Of a DNA stretch of 62,065 nucleotides, positions 45,101 to 54,330 are shown in pieces. This stretch comes from Paenibacillus campinasensis (GTDB taxonomy: Bacteria > Bacillota > Bacilli > Paenibacillales > Paenibacillaceae): contig NZ_NPBY01000031.1 in assembly GCF_002272015.1 (NCBI RefSeq), forward strand, positions 1 through 62,065. The letters are read 5' to 3'. The notes beneath the pieces were generated by a model that worked only from the letters and a program-made list of their open reading frames with translations, was not told where the DNA came from and made no database searches. Every line of letters starts with the position of its first letter. Within the stretch, counting starts at the first letter, position 1. The translations under genes were made by a program, and so were the position numbers.

Positions 45101-46564
45101 ATGAAAAAGAAACTCTCCCTCACCATGGCCATGATTCTACTCGTTATCCACGTCTTTAGCTTTCAGGTATTTGCTGATCCCCTGCCGGAAGGCCCGGTCA
45201 TCACCGGCGAAGATCTTGAGGCGGCCGCGCCACCGGAGGTACTACAGCCCAGTGAAGAAATGATCACCGAGCTTGTCCAGAGCGAGTCAGAGATGGATAC
45301 TACGAAATTGAAGCAGCATCAAACGGACCTATCTGCAACACTGAAGTCGATCACAACAAAATCGAAATCATCCGCCCATGAAATGAACGCCTCACCGCAA
45401 TCGATCAGCACCTCGGCAGAGACTTCTACATACATCGGTTATATCCAGCAGGAAGGAACCTCGGCCTTTTTATACCCGTTTTACGTGAATCCCGGAGATA
45501 TCCTGCAAGTTCAGCTTGACAGCCCCGCACTCGCACAGCTCGACTACGATCTGTACCTTTATGAATTCGATATGTCTACCGGTGATTTGAACCCCAATCC
45601 TATTGATTATTCCATCTATGGAACCCATCTGAACAACTATGCCGACGGCTCCAGAACCTTGTCCGAGAACGTCGGCACCAAGAACACGACCTCCGCCCCT
45701 AAAGCCTACCTGATGGAGGTATATGGAGCGGTCGGAGCAAGCATCAACGAGCCGTTCTATTTAACGGTCTCCACGAGTTCAACCTATGACCCGTTCGAGA
45801 CGGATGAGAATGCTTTCCGTGCTTACCCGTTCACCGTGGCGCTTGGAGGTTCCAGCATTGTCAGCCGCTCCATTAACTCCGAAGTGGACCAGGATTGGTA
45901 CGCAATCACCGTTCCAGCCAGTCGCAATTATGACGCATTCCAGATCAGTCTGGACCAGGCCTCTGTCGCGGCCGGCTACAAAGCGGAGCTGTACGGCGCC
46001 TTAAGCGGCAATCGCATGACACGGATCTCTTCCGACACTGGCAAAGCCGCTGTAGGTACCGGCACTTATTACCTTCGGGTGTATACAACCAACAGCTATT
46101 CCGATACCAATTACACACTCCATGTACAGCCGATTCTCCGGGCTGACCGCATTGTGATCACCGGTTACAACTCAAATGGCGGTCCGAACGATTATCCAAG
46201 CTATGCTTACGGGCGATTCTACCGGATTACCGGAAACAGCTTCACAGTCAACGGCGTGGTGGCCACGTCCGATAACTATGCTGTAGCCAATGCAGAGGTG
46301 GAAGTGATCTGGGAGAACAGCTATTGGACCGAGGGCAGCGGCAATCGATATCGGAGCGGAACTGTTACAACCAACAGCCGCGGGGAATTCAGCATTACGC
46401 TATCTCTCCCGTCTCCCACCGCCAGCCTCAGCCAGTTCTTGCCGGGAGCGATTAATTTCACCCACTACTTTGATCTTTGCGGCGTACTGGCCAGAGTGAC
46501 TGATCGGCCTAGCGTGAATACCATTGATCGCGTATATCATTTTGCCTATAGCATCCGCGGGTAA
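45101..46564 (+). CDS. Secreted protein with pre-peptidase C-terminal-like domains
   Basis: The 487-residue protein has a signal peptide (cleavage near VFADPLPEG, residue 26), a Ser/Thr-rich stretch (about 60-110), two beta-sandwich regions of PPC type (about 110-215 and 220-345; DQDWYAITVP and GTYYLRVYTTNSYSDTNYTL are typical) and a C-terminal transthyretin-like region (about 355-430; ANAEVEVIWENSYW, TNSRGEFSITLSLPS). No catalytic domain is recognisable. It is probably an extracellular binding or structural protein. The ATG has AAAGGAG upstream and a strong terminator follows. Confidence 0.75.
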   Translation: MKKKLSLTMAMILLVIHVFSFQVFADPLPEGPVITGEDLEAAAPPEVLQPSEEMITELVQSESEMDTTKLKQHQTDLSATLKSITTKSKSSAHEMNASPQSISTSAETSTYIGYIQQEGTSAFLYPFYVNPGDILQVQLDSPALAQLDYDLYLYEFDMSTGDLNPNPIDYSIYGTHLNNYADGSRTLSENVGTKNTTSAPKAYLMEVYGAVGASINEPFYLTVSTSSTYDPFETDENAFRAYPFTVALGGSSIVSRSINSEVDQDWYAITVPASRNYDAFQISLDQASVAAGYKAELYGALSGNRMTRISSDTGKAAVGTGTYYLRVYTTNSYSDTNYTLHVQPILRADRIVITGYNSNGGPNDYPSYAYGRFYRITGNSFTVNGVVATSDNYAVANAEVEVIWENSYWTEGSGNRYRSGTVTTNSRGEFSITLSLPSPTASLSQFLPGAINFTHYFDLCGVLARVTDRPSVNTIDRVYHFAYSIRG

Positions 46565-46591
46565 TGATGCCCGAACGTGAATTTCCTTGCA

Positions 46592-46615
46592 AGCGGCCAA
46601 GCTGGCCGCTTTTTT
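46592..46615 (+). terminator. Rho-independent terminator of the PPC-like gene
   Basis: AGCGGCCA-AGC-TGGCCGCT is an eight-base-pair stem followed by five T residues. Confidence 0.9.
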
Positions 46616-46629
46616 CTTCCGCGGATATT

Positions 46630-46655
46630 CAAATGTCGGCTCACTTGTCCGATAT
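46630..46655 (+). promoter_or_regulatory. Candidate sigma-D (flagellar) promoter
   Basis: CAAA (46630-46633), a 14-base spacer and TCCGATAT (46648-46655) match the sigma-D consensus TAAA-N14/15-GCCGATAT with one mismatch in each box. It lies 47 bases upstream of the gene whose N-terminus resembles FlgM. Confidence 0.5.
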
Positions 46656-46702
46656 AAATGGATATAAGAGGTAAATATTGAAGGTAATAGGGTGAGATAA
46701 CG

Positions 46703-47557
46703 ATGAACGTAAATGGCAATGCTCCACACACCATCATGAATCTCTACACATCCCGCAAATCACATCCCGACCGGCCTGCGTTAGTGACCGACGCGCCTCC
46801 CGTGCGGCCGCATGACAAGGACTCGGTCGAGATCAGTCCCGGTGCGCGTCAGCTGGCCGATTCCGCTATTGTGCATCATTCGGCTGTTTATTTTGGAACG
46901 GCTCAAATTCATGATTCGCTGAAGCAGCTGCTGCAGGATCAGCCGGCACAGGTAGGCGAGGCTGCTTACGGCATTATTCAATCCAATTTCATCACCAACG
47001 AGACAGACACGGATAAGCGGGCTGCACTTGTGGAGCTCGGTCTTGCTCAGGCTCAATTCATAGCCGACAACTACATGGACAAGGATGCGGCTGCACAATG
47101 GATGGATACGATGCGTCTCATCGCAGCGATCTCCAACACGGGCACCGTCGATCCTGACACCAATGTCATCCGTTATGACACTCCGGCACAGAGACCGGTC
47201 GGCGCTCCTGATGATTATGTCGACCTGGGCGAGATGATGCGCCGATTCGAGCCGGACACCATGACCCAGCTTCAGGAGGCGATAGCCACCGGAGGCGACT
47301 GGGGCAGCATCTTGGATACCTTTGCCCGGAAGGTGGCTGCGCGCGAGGACTGGGTAACGGAATATCGACAAGCCGCCGCCGACCAGATGAAGGAGCTTCA
47401 GAGAAGCACGGGCCCCGGCCGGTTCGACCGCACTTCAACCAGCGACTTGACGAGCTTTGTGCGGGACGTTCAAGCCCGCATGACCGGCATGGAGATGGAC
47501 ACTGGCTTCCTGCACAGCAATCTCGAAGCTTTCATGCGCACGCTGCAGCGCCAGTAG
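46703..47557 (+). CDS. Uncharacterised protein with FlgM-like N-terminus
   Basis: The 284-residue protein begins MNVNG and has KDSVEISPGARQLADS at residues 39-54, the kind of segment found at the start of the anti-sigma factor FlgM (QDKIEISSQAK in B. subtilis, from memory). The remaining 220 residues are mostly helical and acidic, match no family I recognise, and lack a signal peptide or membrane segment. FlgM itself is only about 90 residues, so this is not FlgM. A sigma-D-like promoter lies upstream. A role in the flagellar regulon is therefore a reasonable guess. It is a single-gene unit flanked by terminators. Confidence 0.65.
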   Translation: MNVNGNAPHTIMNLYTSRKSHPDRPALVTDAPPVRPHDKDSVEISPGARQLADSAIVHHSAVYFGTAQIHDSLKQLLQDQPAQVGEAAYGIIQSNFITNETDTDKRAALVELGLAQAQFIADNYMDKDAAAQWMDTMRLIAAISNTGTVDPDTNVIRYDTPAQRPVGAPDDYVDLGEMMRRFEPDTMTQLQEAIATGGDWGSILDTFARKVAAREDWVTEYRQAAADQMKELQRSTGPGRFDRTSTSDLTSFVRDVQARMTGMEMDTGFLHSNLEAFMRTLQRQ

Positions 47558-47666
47558 ATGCGGGTGGAATGGCGGCGTTGTTGACACGAATGACGTGATT
47601 TGGCGGGGTATTCTCCGCAAAGATTCATAAGCAGAAACGTGAATCCGCGGGTAGCTGCACAAAAAA

Positions 47667-47733
47667 GAAACCTGTCCTGTTCGGTTAGTGGCTGGGTAAT
47701 CCGCCATTTTACCAAGGATAGGTTTCTTTTTCT
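47667..47733. terminator. Bidirectional terminator before the propeller-SLH gene
   Basis: AAGAAACCTGTCCT and AGGATAGGTTTCTT are nearly perfect 14-base arms around a 34-base loop. T-runs lie outside each arm (TTTTTCTT on plus, TTTTTT on minus), so it can end both convergent genes. Confidence 0.85.
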
Positions 47734-47789
47734 TAAATCCGCATGACAGGGCTGCTCGATCGCATAGCGCTCACGTCTGCGAATTATGC

Positions 47790-50765
47790 TTATTTTATCT
47801 CCAAAGCTCGAAGGATAACAGCCGCGACCTCCGCTCTTGTAGCATAAGCTTCCGGTCTAAACGCCTGGTTCGAATACCCGTTCATGATCCCGCGCTGTAC
47901 TACGGCCATCACTCTTGGATTAGCCCAATCAGATATGGCCCCCTGATCCACGAATATGGAGTTGAACGTGGTCGCTTCTAATCCCAGCAGCTTACCGATC
48001 ATAACCGCCATCTGCTCGCGCGTCATCCGATCCTCTGGACCAAAGGAAGTATTGCTATAGCCCTGAATGATATCGTGAGCGTAAGCGGCGGAGATCGCTT
48101 CAATCGCCCAATGCGCTTGTACATCTTCAAAAGGAGGCGAAGCCGTAAGTCCATCTTCTAGGTTAAGCTGAAACGCTCGCACCAAGATGGTCACGAACTC
48201 TGATCTTGTCACGGGCTGATTCGGTTGAAAGGTTCCATCCGGATAACCGCTAATGGCCCCCATAGCTACCAGACGATGGATGCTCTCCTCGGCCCAGTGT
48301 CCGCTAATATCGGATAAATGAACAGCAGGTACAGGTACGGGTGCTTCTTTCTCTTCCTCTTGTGAGGCGATCGCCGCAAATTTAGTAAAATGGTCGACCG
48401 TTCCGCTGATGCTATGCTTCTCCTCGTCCACTTTAACGTTATTGAGCTCGACCCATTCCTGATTTGCTTCGTCCAACCCGTAAAGGGACACGTTCATGCC
48501 TTCCCTATTAACAAAATCCTCATCCTCTGTTAACTCCAAATGTAGGGTAACTTCCTTATGAAACTTCCCTGCTTGATCTTTTTTAAGCTCGATGACTTCA
48601 CTAACAAACCGCTCTTTCCCTGTTAAAGAGAGTGTATCGGCCAGAGCCAGAACCTCTGTGCTGCGCAGCCGGTTAATCGTAAGGTAAAAGGATGTGTTCC
48701 AAGCTCCCTCAGGAATTACAATCTGGCCCCCCTGAAAAGAAATGGTTGCCCCAGCCTTCGAAATCAGGTGGGTATTTGGAGGCATGCTACTCCCCCTGCC
48801 GTCATTTGTACCGCCAGTTGCGCCCCCATTTGAACCGCCGCTTGGACCACCGTTTGAACCGTCGTTTGGACCGTCATTGTCAGGGACATCGTCAATAACG
48901 GGTGTCGAGTCACTGACCGTGATAACCAGTGTCTGCGGCTCCCCTGCACTAAAGGTAAACGTCAGACTCGTGGCGCCTAGAGGCAGACCGGCTAAGTATT
49001 CCTTTTTGATCGTTACGAGGTTATCTGCCAGCGTATAATCTATATCAGGAACCAGCGCCACTCCCTCATTTTCTATCGCAAGTAACGTATTTCCCTTCCA
49101 TGTTACTTCTGTTGTTATATCGGCATACGTTGCAGAGGTCACATTTTTGTCAAAACTCGCCATTACGGGACTTATCACACTATCGTACACTCCGGCAACC
49201 ACTTGCGTTATGGTAAAGGTAACGTCCTCCATATGGTCGGCCGAGACTGTCACTAAGCCTGTGTATGTACCTGGCGCGAGTCCATCCTTCGCCTGAATGG
49301 TAAAGGTCGTTGACGCTGCTGCATGATTCAATGCTGTAGCTGCGGGCTGGCTAATCTCAAACGCATCAGCATCCGCTCCACTTAAGGCCACCGCAAGGCT
49401 TGTTAACTCCCCTGTTCCATTCCTTGTGATCGTCATGGTCTTGATTTCCGGTGTCCCCGGCTCATACCCTACCGTTAGCGGAGTCATTTGCTGGTCCTGG
49501 ATCTCCTCTATGGTATACGTCAGCGAAAATAGTTTGATGATACGGTCAGCACTATAAGGGATCATCCAGATATTCTGGCCGTCAAATACACCACTATTAA
49601 AAGCAGCTAACCCCTTTGAGAAGCCGCTTGGCCAATTCTTGTAGGTTGCCATTTCGCCTGTCGTTTTATCAATTCGCACGACCCCAATCCCATCCGAATA
49701 GGGAAGGAGCCAGATGCTTTGACCATCATACACGCCACCTTGAAAGATGCTCCCACCGGCTCCTTGCCAAGCATCCCTAGGCAAGTCGTAGCTAGTCATC
49801 TCCCCTGTCAGCGTATTGACTTTCAACACCTGCAAAGCGTTAAGAGGAACCAGCCAAACGTTCTGACCGTCATACACACCACCCGCAAAGGCATACGGAT
49901 TCTTCGTAAATCCGGCCGGCCAAGCGTCATAGTCTGTCATCTCGCCTGTTTCCGTGTCCAGCTTCACAATCCGGTCTGCATTGTATGGAATCAGCCAAAT
50001 ATTTCGACCGTCATATACACCGCCCGTAAAGGAATACTGATTTTTCATAAATCCGGCGGGCCAAGCGTCATAACCGGTCATCTCACCCGTTTCCGTATTC
50101 AGTTCGATAACGCGATCAGCTGACGCAGGAATAAGCCACAGACTTGATCCAGCATAGATCCCGCCTGAAAATGCATTTTCTCCTTTAGTAAATCCCACGG
50201 GCCAGTTCTCATAGCCGCTCATCTCACCCGTTGCTTTGTTCACCTTAACAACCTGACTGGCATTATAAGGGACCATCCAGATGTTCTCACCGTCAAACGC
50301 CCCGCCCTTGAATGACCCGACGAAGAAGCCCCCGTAGCTCCCCCCTAGATCAAGATTCGCAGGCCAGTCGTTGTACCCCGTCATCTGGCCGGTCACGCTA
50401 TCCACTTTCACAACCTGATCGACATTGAAAGGAAGCATCCAAATGCTCTGACCGTCAAAGACCCCGCCAGCAAAGGCATAACCATCTTTGGTAAAACCGC
50501 TCGGCCAATCCTGATAGCCCGTCATCTCAATCTCTGTGCCTAGCGGTTGAGCCGGAATAAGTCCGCTATAACTAAACCCATCCTGATTATGAATGTAGTC
50601 CACGGTCCGTTCAGTACTGGAGCTTAAGCTTATTGGAGTGCTGGACTGCGTGAATTCTGACCCTGCAGCCGACATACCTACTGGTTGAAATAGTGCAATA
50701 TGACATACAAGAAATAAGATCAGAAAACTCGCCATTCTTTTTGAACTGTTGTTTTTCAAACGCAT
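47790..50765 (-). CDS. SLH-anchored protein with predicted seven-bladed propeller
   Basis: The 991-residue protein has a signal peptide (about residues 1-34), seven tandem repeats of 44-54 residues (about 81-430), a Big/cadherin-like region (about 440-535), an X2-type domain (about 540-635; SFDKNVTSATYADITTEVTWKG), a Gly/Asn/Pro linker, a beta domain (about 680-810) and three SLH domains (about 815-991). Each repeat has the pattern GGVYDGQNIWLIPYNADRV followed by the turn TGEMTGYDAWPAGF. SLH domains bind secondary wall polymers, so the propeller would be displayed on the surface, probably as a binding module. The C-terminal SLH layout matches the gene at 12441. No enzymatic motif is visible. 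The GTG-free ATG start is supported by AGGGGTGAATGCG. Confidence 0.85.
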   Translation of the reverse strand: MRLKNNSSKRMASFLILFLVCHIALFQPVGMSAAGSEFTQSSTPISLSSSTERTVDYIHNQDGFSYSGLIPAQPLGTEIEMTGYQDWPSGFTKDGYAFAGGVFDGQSIWMLPFNVDQVVKVDSVTGQMTGYNDWPANLDLGGSYGGFFVGSFKGGAFDGENIWMVPYNASQVVKVNKATGEMSGYENWPVGFTKGENAFSGGIYAGSSLWLIPASADRVIELNTETGEMTGYDAWPAGFMKNQYSFTGGVYDGRNIWLIPYNADRIVKLDTETGEMTDYDAWPAGFTKNPYAFAGGVYDGQNVWLVPLNALQVLKVNTLTGEMTSYDLPRDAWQGAGGSIFQGGVYDGQSIWLLPYSDGIGVVRIDKTTGEMATYKNWPSGFSKGLAAFNSGVFDGQNIWMIPYSADRIIKLFSLTYTIEEIQDQQMTPLTVGYEPGTPEIKTMTITRNGTGELTSLAVALSGADADAFEISQPAATALNHAAASTTFTIQAKDGLAPGTYTGLVTVSADHMEDVTFTITQVVAGVYDSVISPVMASFDKNVTSATYADITTEVTWKGNTLLAIENEGVALVPDIDYTLADNLVTIKKEYLAGLPLGATSLTFTFSAGEPQTLVITVSDSTPVIDDVPDNDGPNDGSNGGPSGGSNGGATGGTNDGRGSSMPPNTHLISKAGATISFQGGQIVIPEGAWNTSFYLTINRLRSTEVLALADTLSLTGKERFVSEVIELKKDQAGKFHKEVTLHLELTEDEDFVNREGMNVSLYGLDEANQEWVELNNVKVDEEKHSISGTVDHFTKFAAIASQEEEKEAPVPVPAVHLSDISGHWAEESIHRLVAMGAISGYPDGTFQPNQPVTRSEFVTILVRAFQLNLEDGLTASPPFEDVQAHWAIEAISAAYAHDIIQGYSNTSFGPEDRMTREQMAVMIGKLLGLEATTFNSIFVDQGAISDWANPRVMAVVQRGIMNGYSNQAFRPEAYATRAEVAAVILRALEIK
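49500..50525 (-). repeat. Seven tandem repeats encoding propeller blades
   Basis: Seven in-frame units of 130-160 bases encode the pattern GG(V/I)(Y/F)DGQ(N/S)(I/V)W(L/M)(I/L/V)P...TGEM. The fourth and fifth units are the most alike, both at protein and DNA level, which suggests recent unit duplication. The count of seven fits one closed beta-propeller. Confidence 0.85.
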
Positions 50766-51005
50766 TCACCCCTATTATTTTGCTAGCCTAAGCTCTCTTC
50801 CACAATCTCCTACATTATAAACGATATCTATAAGGAAATTAATCCCTCGTAAAGGGGATCAAGAGGAAGAGCCTGCTGGGAGCATCTGCATCCTCTTTAT
50901 AAGCCATGAGGTCGCACGGATTACAGCTCAGACAGAAAGGATCGCGGCATGCTTCGCCTCTGATGACTTATACGATTTGTTGTACAAGACGGCCCAGTTC
51001 AACGA
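50766..51005. other. Intergenic region upstream of the propeller-SLH gene
   Basis: This minus-strand upstream region contains TATAAT (50813-50818, minus) with a poor -35 at the right distance (TTAATT), and an imperfect hairpin at about 50868-50907 (AAGAGGA/TCCTCTT ends). I see no gene here. Confidence 0.45.
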
Positions 51006-51043
51006 ATAAAAGGTGATTTGTACGACCATGCATACAAATCACC
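51006..51043 (-). terminator. Terminator of the Gfo/Idh/MocA gene
   Basis: GGTGATTTGTA and TACAAATCACC form a perfect 11-base-pair stem with a ten-base loop; the minus strand continues with TTTTATT. It lies about 70 bases after the stop. Confidence 0.85.
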
Positions 51044-51109
51044 CGATGTCATCCCGATAACCTTGAGTCGGAGGACAATTTCCATCCGGACCCGAGATCG
51101 TCAAATCCG

Positions 51110-52117
51110 TCACTTGGACTGCAGCAGCGGTCTCAAGTCCGTGAAGCCTTCCCCCGGTTTGCGCAATGCTTCCAGCACCACCTGGGCGTTATATCCATCA
51201 TAGAAATCATAGACCTGGCCCGGCTCCCCGTCCAATATCCGAAGAATCTGCTTCAAGATGGGCAGCTTGCTCTCCTCCGCCTCGGCCGGTACAGGCTGTA
51301 ATTCTTCTCCCTTACCGCCCTTGAACAGATGGCGCCAGTTCTCCAGCGCTATTGTCCCCTCGTCCCCGTGAACGACCAGGGAGACACGCTCTTCCCCTTC
51401 ACGATGATCCGTACCCGACACCTGGATATCCACGCCATGATGCAGTCGCATCGTTGCCTTGACGGTGCTCTCGCATTGTTTCGAATCCGCCGGAAACTCG
51501 ACCTCGCTCTGAACATGGGTTATTGGGCCGAACACCTGCTGAATCATATTGATCCAGTGGATGCCCACTTCCAGCAAATACCCGCCCTCATGCCGGGACG
51601 TAATCCAGGCATTCTGCTGCCAGGCTCTTGGCCACTGCGGAAACTCCAGGTAGAGCTCCATACGCTGAATGCTCCCGATGGCCCGTTCCTGAACGAGCGA
51701 TTGCAGCTTCTGTACAGCCGGATCGAGCGGAAGCGAGAAGTGAATCACATGATTCACCCGTGCCTGCTCAGCCAGCTCCAGCAGTCGCTTCGCCTCCGCT
51801 AGGCTGTTGGCCAGCGGCTTCTCGCAGAAGACGTGAATCCCCTTCTCAAAAGCGATCCGCGCCACATCGTAGTGCAGGGATGGCGGAACCGCGATATAGA
51901 CCAGATCGAGCGGAATCTCTTCCAGCAGCAGCCGATAGTCTGTGTATAGCGCAGGGGCGTTCCCTCCAGCCGCTTCTGCTTCGCGCCGCAAACTTGCTTC
52001 GTCATTGTCGCATAACGCCACCAGTTCGATCTTGTCCGTAAACTGTGGCAGCAAGCGATGAATCATATGCTTGCCCATATGCCCAAGGCCAATAACAGCC
52101 AATTTCCATTTGCTCAT
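51110..52117 (-). CDS. Gfo/Idh/MocA-family oxidoreductase
   Basis: The 335-residue enzyme has an N-terminal Rossmann fold with LAVIGLGHMGKHMIHRLL (residues 6-23) and the family catalytic loop CEKPLANSLAEAKRLL (about 95-110; Glu-Lys-Pro), followed by the C-terminal alpha/beta substrate domain with GGYLLEVGIHWINM (about 178-191). These enzymes oxidise or reduce sugars and inositols using NAD(P). The substrate is unknown. It is a single-gene unit with its own terminator and lies divergent from the VanR-like gene. Confidence 0.9.
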   Translation of the reverse strand: MSKWKLAVIGLGHMGKHMIHRLLPQFTDKIELVALCDNDEASLRREAEAAGGNAPALYTDYRLLLEEIPLDLVYIAVPPSLHYDVARIAFEKGIHVFCEKPLANSLAEAKRLLELAEQARVNHVIHFSLPLDPAVQKLQSLVQERAIGSIQRMELYLEFPQWPRAWQQNAWITSRHEGGYLLEVGIHWINMIQQVFGPITHVQSEVEFPADSKQCESTVKATMRLHHGVDIQVSGTDHREGEERVSLVVHGDEGTIALENWRHLFKGGKGEELQPVPAEAEESKLPILKQILRILDGEPGQVYDFYDGYNAQVVLEALRKPGEGFTDLRPLLQSK

Positions 52118-52404
52118 CGTGTTCTTCTACTCCCGTCTGTGGTCATTTGTGCAGGATGCCTGGCATCCGTGAAACCGAGCACGCCGTTCTCTCATCGCGT
52201 ATAAGGAGAGCTTATCACAACATCCACTCCGCGGACTACAGCCTATCTTCTTTTCTCCGAAGGCCGCCTCCCTTGAACCCTCGAATCTCTCTTCTTTACA
52301 ATCCGTGTTAAGATAAAATAAATTCCCGTGCATACTGATGTGATGACAGGCAAGCGCGGGGATATCCGCCTTTGCGGCATAACAAGTGGAGGATTGAATG
52401 AGTC

Positions 52405-53085
52405 ATGACCGATATTCTAATCGTAGACGATGATGATAAAATTCTGGAGCTGATCGAATTATACCTGGCCAACGAAGGCTATACTCTTCATACAGCCAAG
52501 GACGGCGAGCATGCCTTGTCCCAATTTGCCCGGCACCCTATTGATCTGATCGTGCTGGATGTCATGATGCCGAACGTGGATGGGATTGAAGTCTGCAAGC
52601 ATATTCGCAAAACGAGCAACGTCCCCATCCTAATGCTGAGCGCCAAAGCCGAGGATATGGACAAGATCCACGGCCTTATGACCGGGGCCGATGACTACAT
52701 GGTCAAACCGTTCAACCCGCTCGAGCTGGTGGTCCGGGTGAAGGCTTTGTTGCGGCGGGCCTATCCGAAGCCGATGAGCAGCTCAGAGGACGAAATTGTC
52801 GTTCACAATGTGGCCATCAACAAGAAGACCCATACCGTCAAGGTCGATGGGCAGACGATCAAGCTGACCTCGCTGGAGTTTGGCATTTTGCATTTACTGG
52901 CATCACATCCCGGCCGGGTGTTCAGCTCGGAGGAGATCTTTGAATTGGTATGGAAAGAGCCTGGACCAGCGTCCACCAAGACCGTCATGGTGCACATAAG
53001 CAACCTGAGGGAGAAGCTGGAGTCTGCCATGAACGGCTTGTCGATCATTCATACTGTGTGGGGAGTGGGATATAAAATTGAATAA
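52405..53085 (+). CDS. VanR-like OmpR-family response regulator
   Basis: The 226-residue protein has a receiver domain with Asp52 as phospho-acceptor (IVLDVMMPNVDG), the conserved Lys in MVKPFNPLEL (about residue 101) and an OmpR winged helix (about 130-225; LASHPGRVFSSEEIFELVWKEP, VMVHISNLREKLE, HTVWGVGYKIE). It is the partner of the kinase that overlaps its end by eight bases. The set resembles VanR/VanS-type regulators that control wall-precursor carboxypeptidases. GGAGG lies 12 bases upstream of the ATG. Confidence 0.92.
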   Translation: MTDILIVDDDDKILELIELYLANEGYTLHTAKDGEHALSQFARHPIDLIVLDVMMPNVDGIEVCKHIRKTSNVPILMLSAKAEDMDKIHGLMTGADDYMVKPFNPLELVVRVKALLRRAYPKPMSSSEDEIVVHNVAINKKTHTVKVDGQTIKLTSLEFGILHLLASHPGRVFSSEEIFELVWKEPGPASTKTVMVHISNLREKLESAMNGLSIIHTVWGVGYKIE

Positions 53086-54238
53086 ACAACTGCTGGGGTT
53101 GCTGCGCGACCTTCCGAGATGGAGAATAATATTCCTGATCGTGCTGGCCGGAGGGCTGGCTATGCTGACATTTCTCTTATTGGAGAATATCATCACCAGT
53201 ATCTTATACAACTCCCTCGTATTCACCAATACGAGAAATGCTTTTATAGATATCGTTGGCCCCCGCAAGTGGGACCGATTGCTGCAGGTGGTAGAGCCCG
53301 TGGTCTATCTCGTGCTATGGATGATGCTTACGCTCTTGTACCTGTACCTGTTCTACCGCAGGGAAAGAAGAGCCTACTACGATCGCTGTGTCTCACGGTT
53401 GATCCAGGATGTGGCGTTTATTGCCGAGGGGAATTTTAACGACAGGCTGAAAGAGATGCCCTTCCAGGACCTGGCCCTGTTATCCGACCATATCATGATC
53501 GTTGTCGATCGCCTGAAGCAATCGATGAAGGAGGAGCTGCAGGCGGAGATGACCAAGAACGAGCTGATCACCAACGTCTCCCATGACCTGCGAACGCCGA
53601 TGACGTCCATTCTGGGCTACCTGTCGCTGATTGAAAATGACAAGTACAAGGACGAGGTCGAGCTCCGCTACTATACCCAAATTGTATATGCCAGGGCTTC
53701 TGCGCTTAACAACCTGATTCATGATCTGTTCGAATACACAAAATTGAGGAACAATACCGTATCCCTCGAGAAAATTCCGATCAATATGGTGGAGATGCTC
53801 AGCCAGATGGAGCAGCAGTTTCGCCTGGAGCTGGAGCGCAGCGGGGTGGAATGCCGACAATTTTACTCGACGGAGGAGAAATATGTACTCGGTGACAGCA
53901 ACAAACTGGCGCGCGTATTCGAGAATCTGTTCTCCAATGCGATTCATTACGGCAAAGACGGTAAATACCTGGATATTTTTCTGAAGGATGAGGATGATAC
54001 CTTGATCATCGACATTGTGAACTACGGCGATCCGATTCCTGCGATCGACTTGCCTCATATTTTTGACCGCTTCTACCGGGTGGAGAAGTCCAGATCGGCC
54101 GAAACCGGCGGTTCGGGGCTCGGACTGGCCATTGCCAAAGATATTATCGAGCTGCATCAAGGCACCATTGACGTGTCCAGCAGCAGTGAAAAGACCTGCT
54201 TCACCGTCCAGTTGCAGCTTCTGAACAAGCAGTCGTAA
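53078..54238 (+). CDS. VanS-like sensor histidine kinase
   Basis: The 386-residue kinase has two N-terminal membrane segments (about residues 18-45 and 72-93) around a short extracellular loop, a HAMP-like linker, the HisKA motif NVSHDLRTPMTSILGYL with His169, and an HATPase domain (about 270-385; ENLFSNAIHYG, FDRFYRVEKSRSAETGGSGLGLAI). The start is TTG, inside the end of the regulator gene. The small sensor loop is typical of VanS-type kinases, which respond to wall-active compounds; the signal here is unknown. Confidence 0.92.
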   Translation: MNKQLLGLLRDLPRWRIIFLIVLAGGLAMLTFLLLENIITSILYNSLVFTNTRNAFIDIVGPRKWDRLLQVVEPVVYLVLWMMLTLLYLYLFYRRERRAYYDRCVSRLIQDVAFIAEGNFNDRLKEMPFQDLALLSDHIMIVVDRLKQSMKEELQAEMTKNELITNVSHDLRTPMTSILGYLSLIENDKYKDEVELRYYTQIVYARASALNNLIHDLFEYTKLRNNTVSLEKIPINMVEMLSQMEQQFRLELERSGVECRQFYSTEEKYVLGDSNKLARVFENLFSNAIHYGKDGKYLDIFLKDEDDTLIIDIVNYGDPIPAIDLPHIFDRFYRVEKSRSAETGGSGLGLAIAKDIIELHQGTIDVSSSSEKTCFTVQLQLLNKQS

Positions 54239-54330
54239 CAATCTTTATATTTCTTTAGAATTTTCTTCCGGATTCTTTAATCCGCTCCATTACAATGACC
54301 TTAATCATGTATGGATAGGAGCAAAGATCG

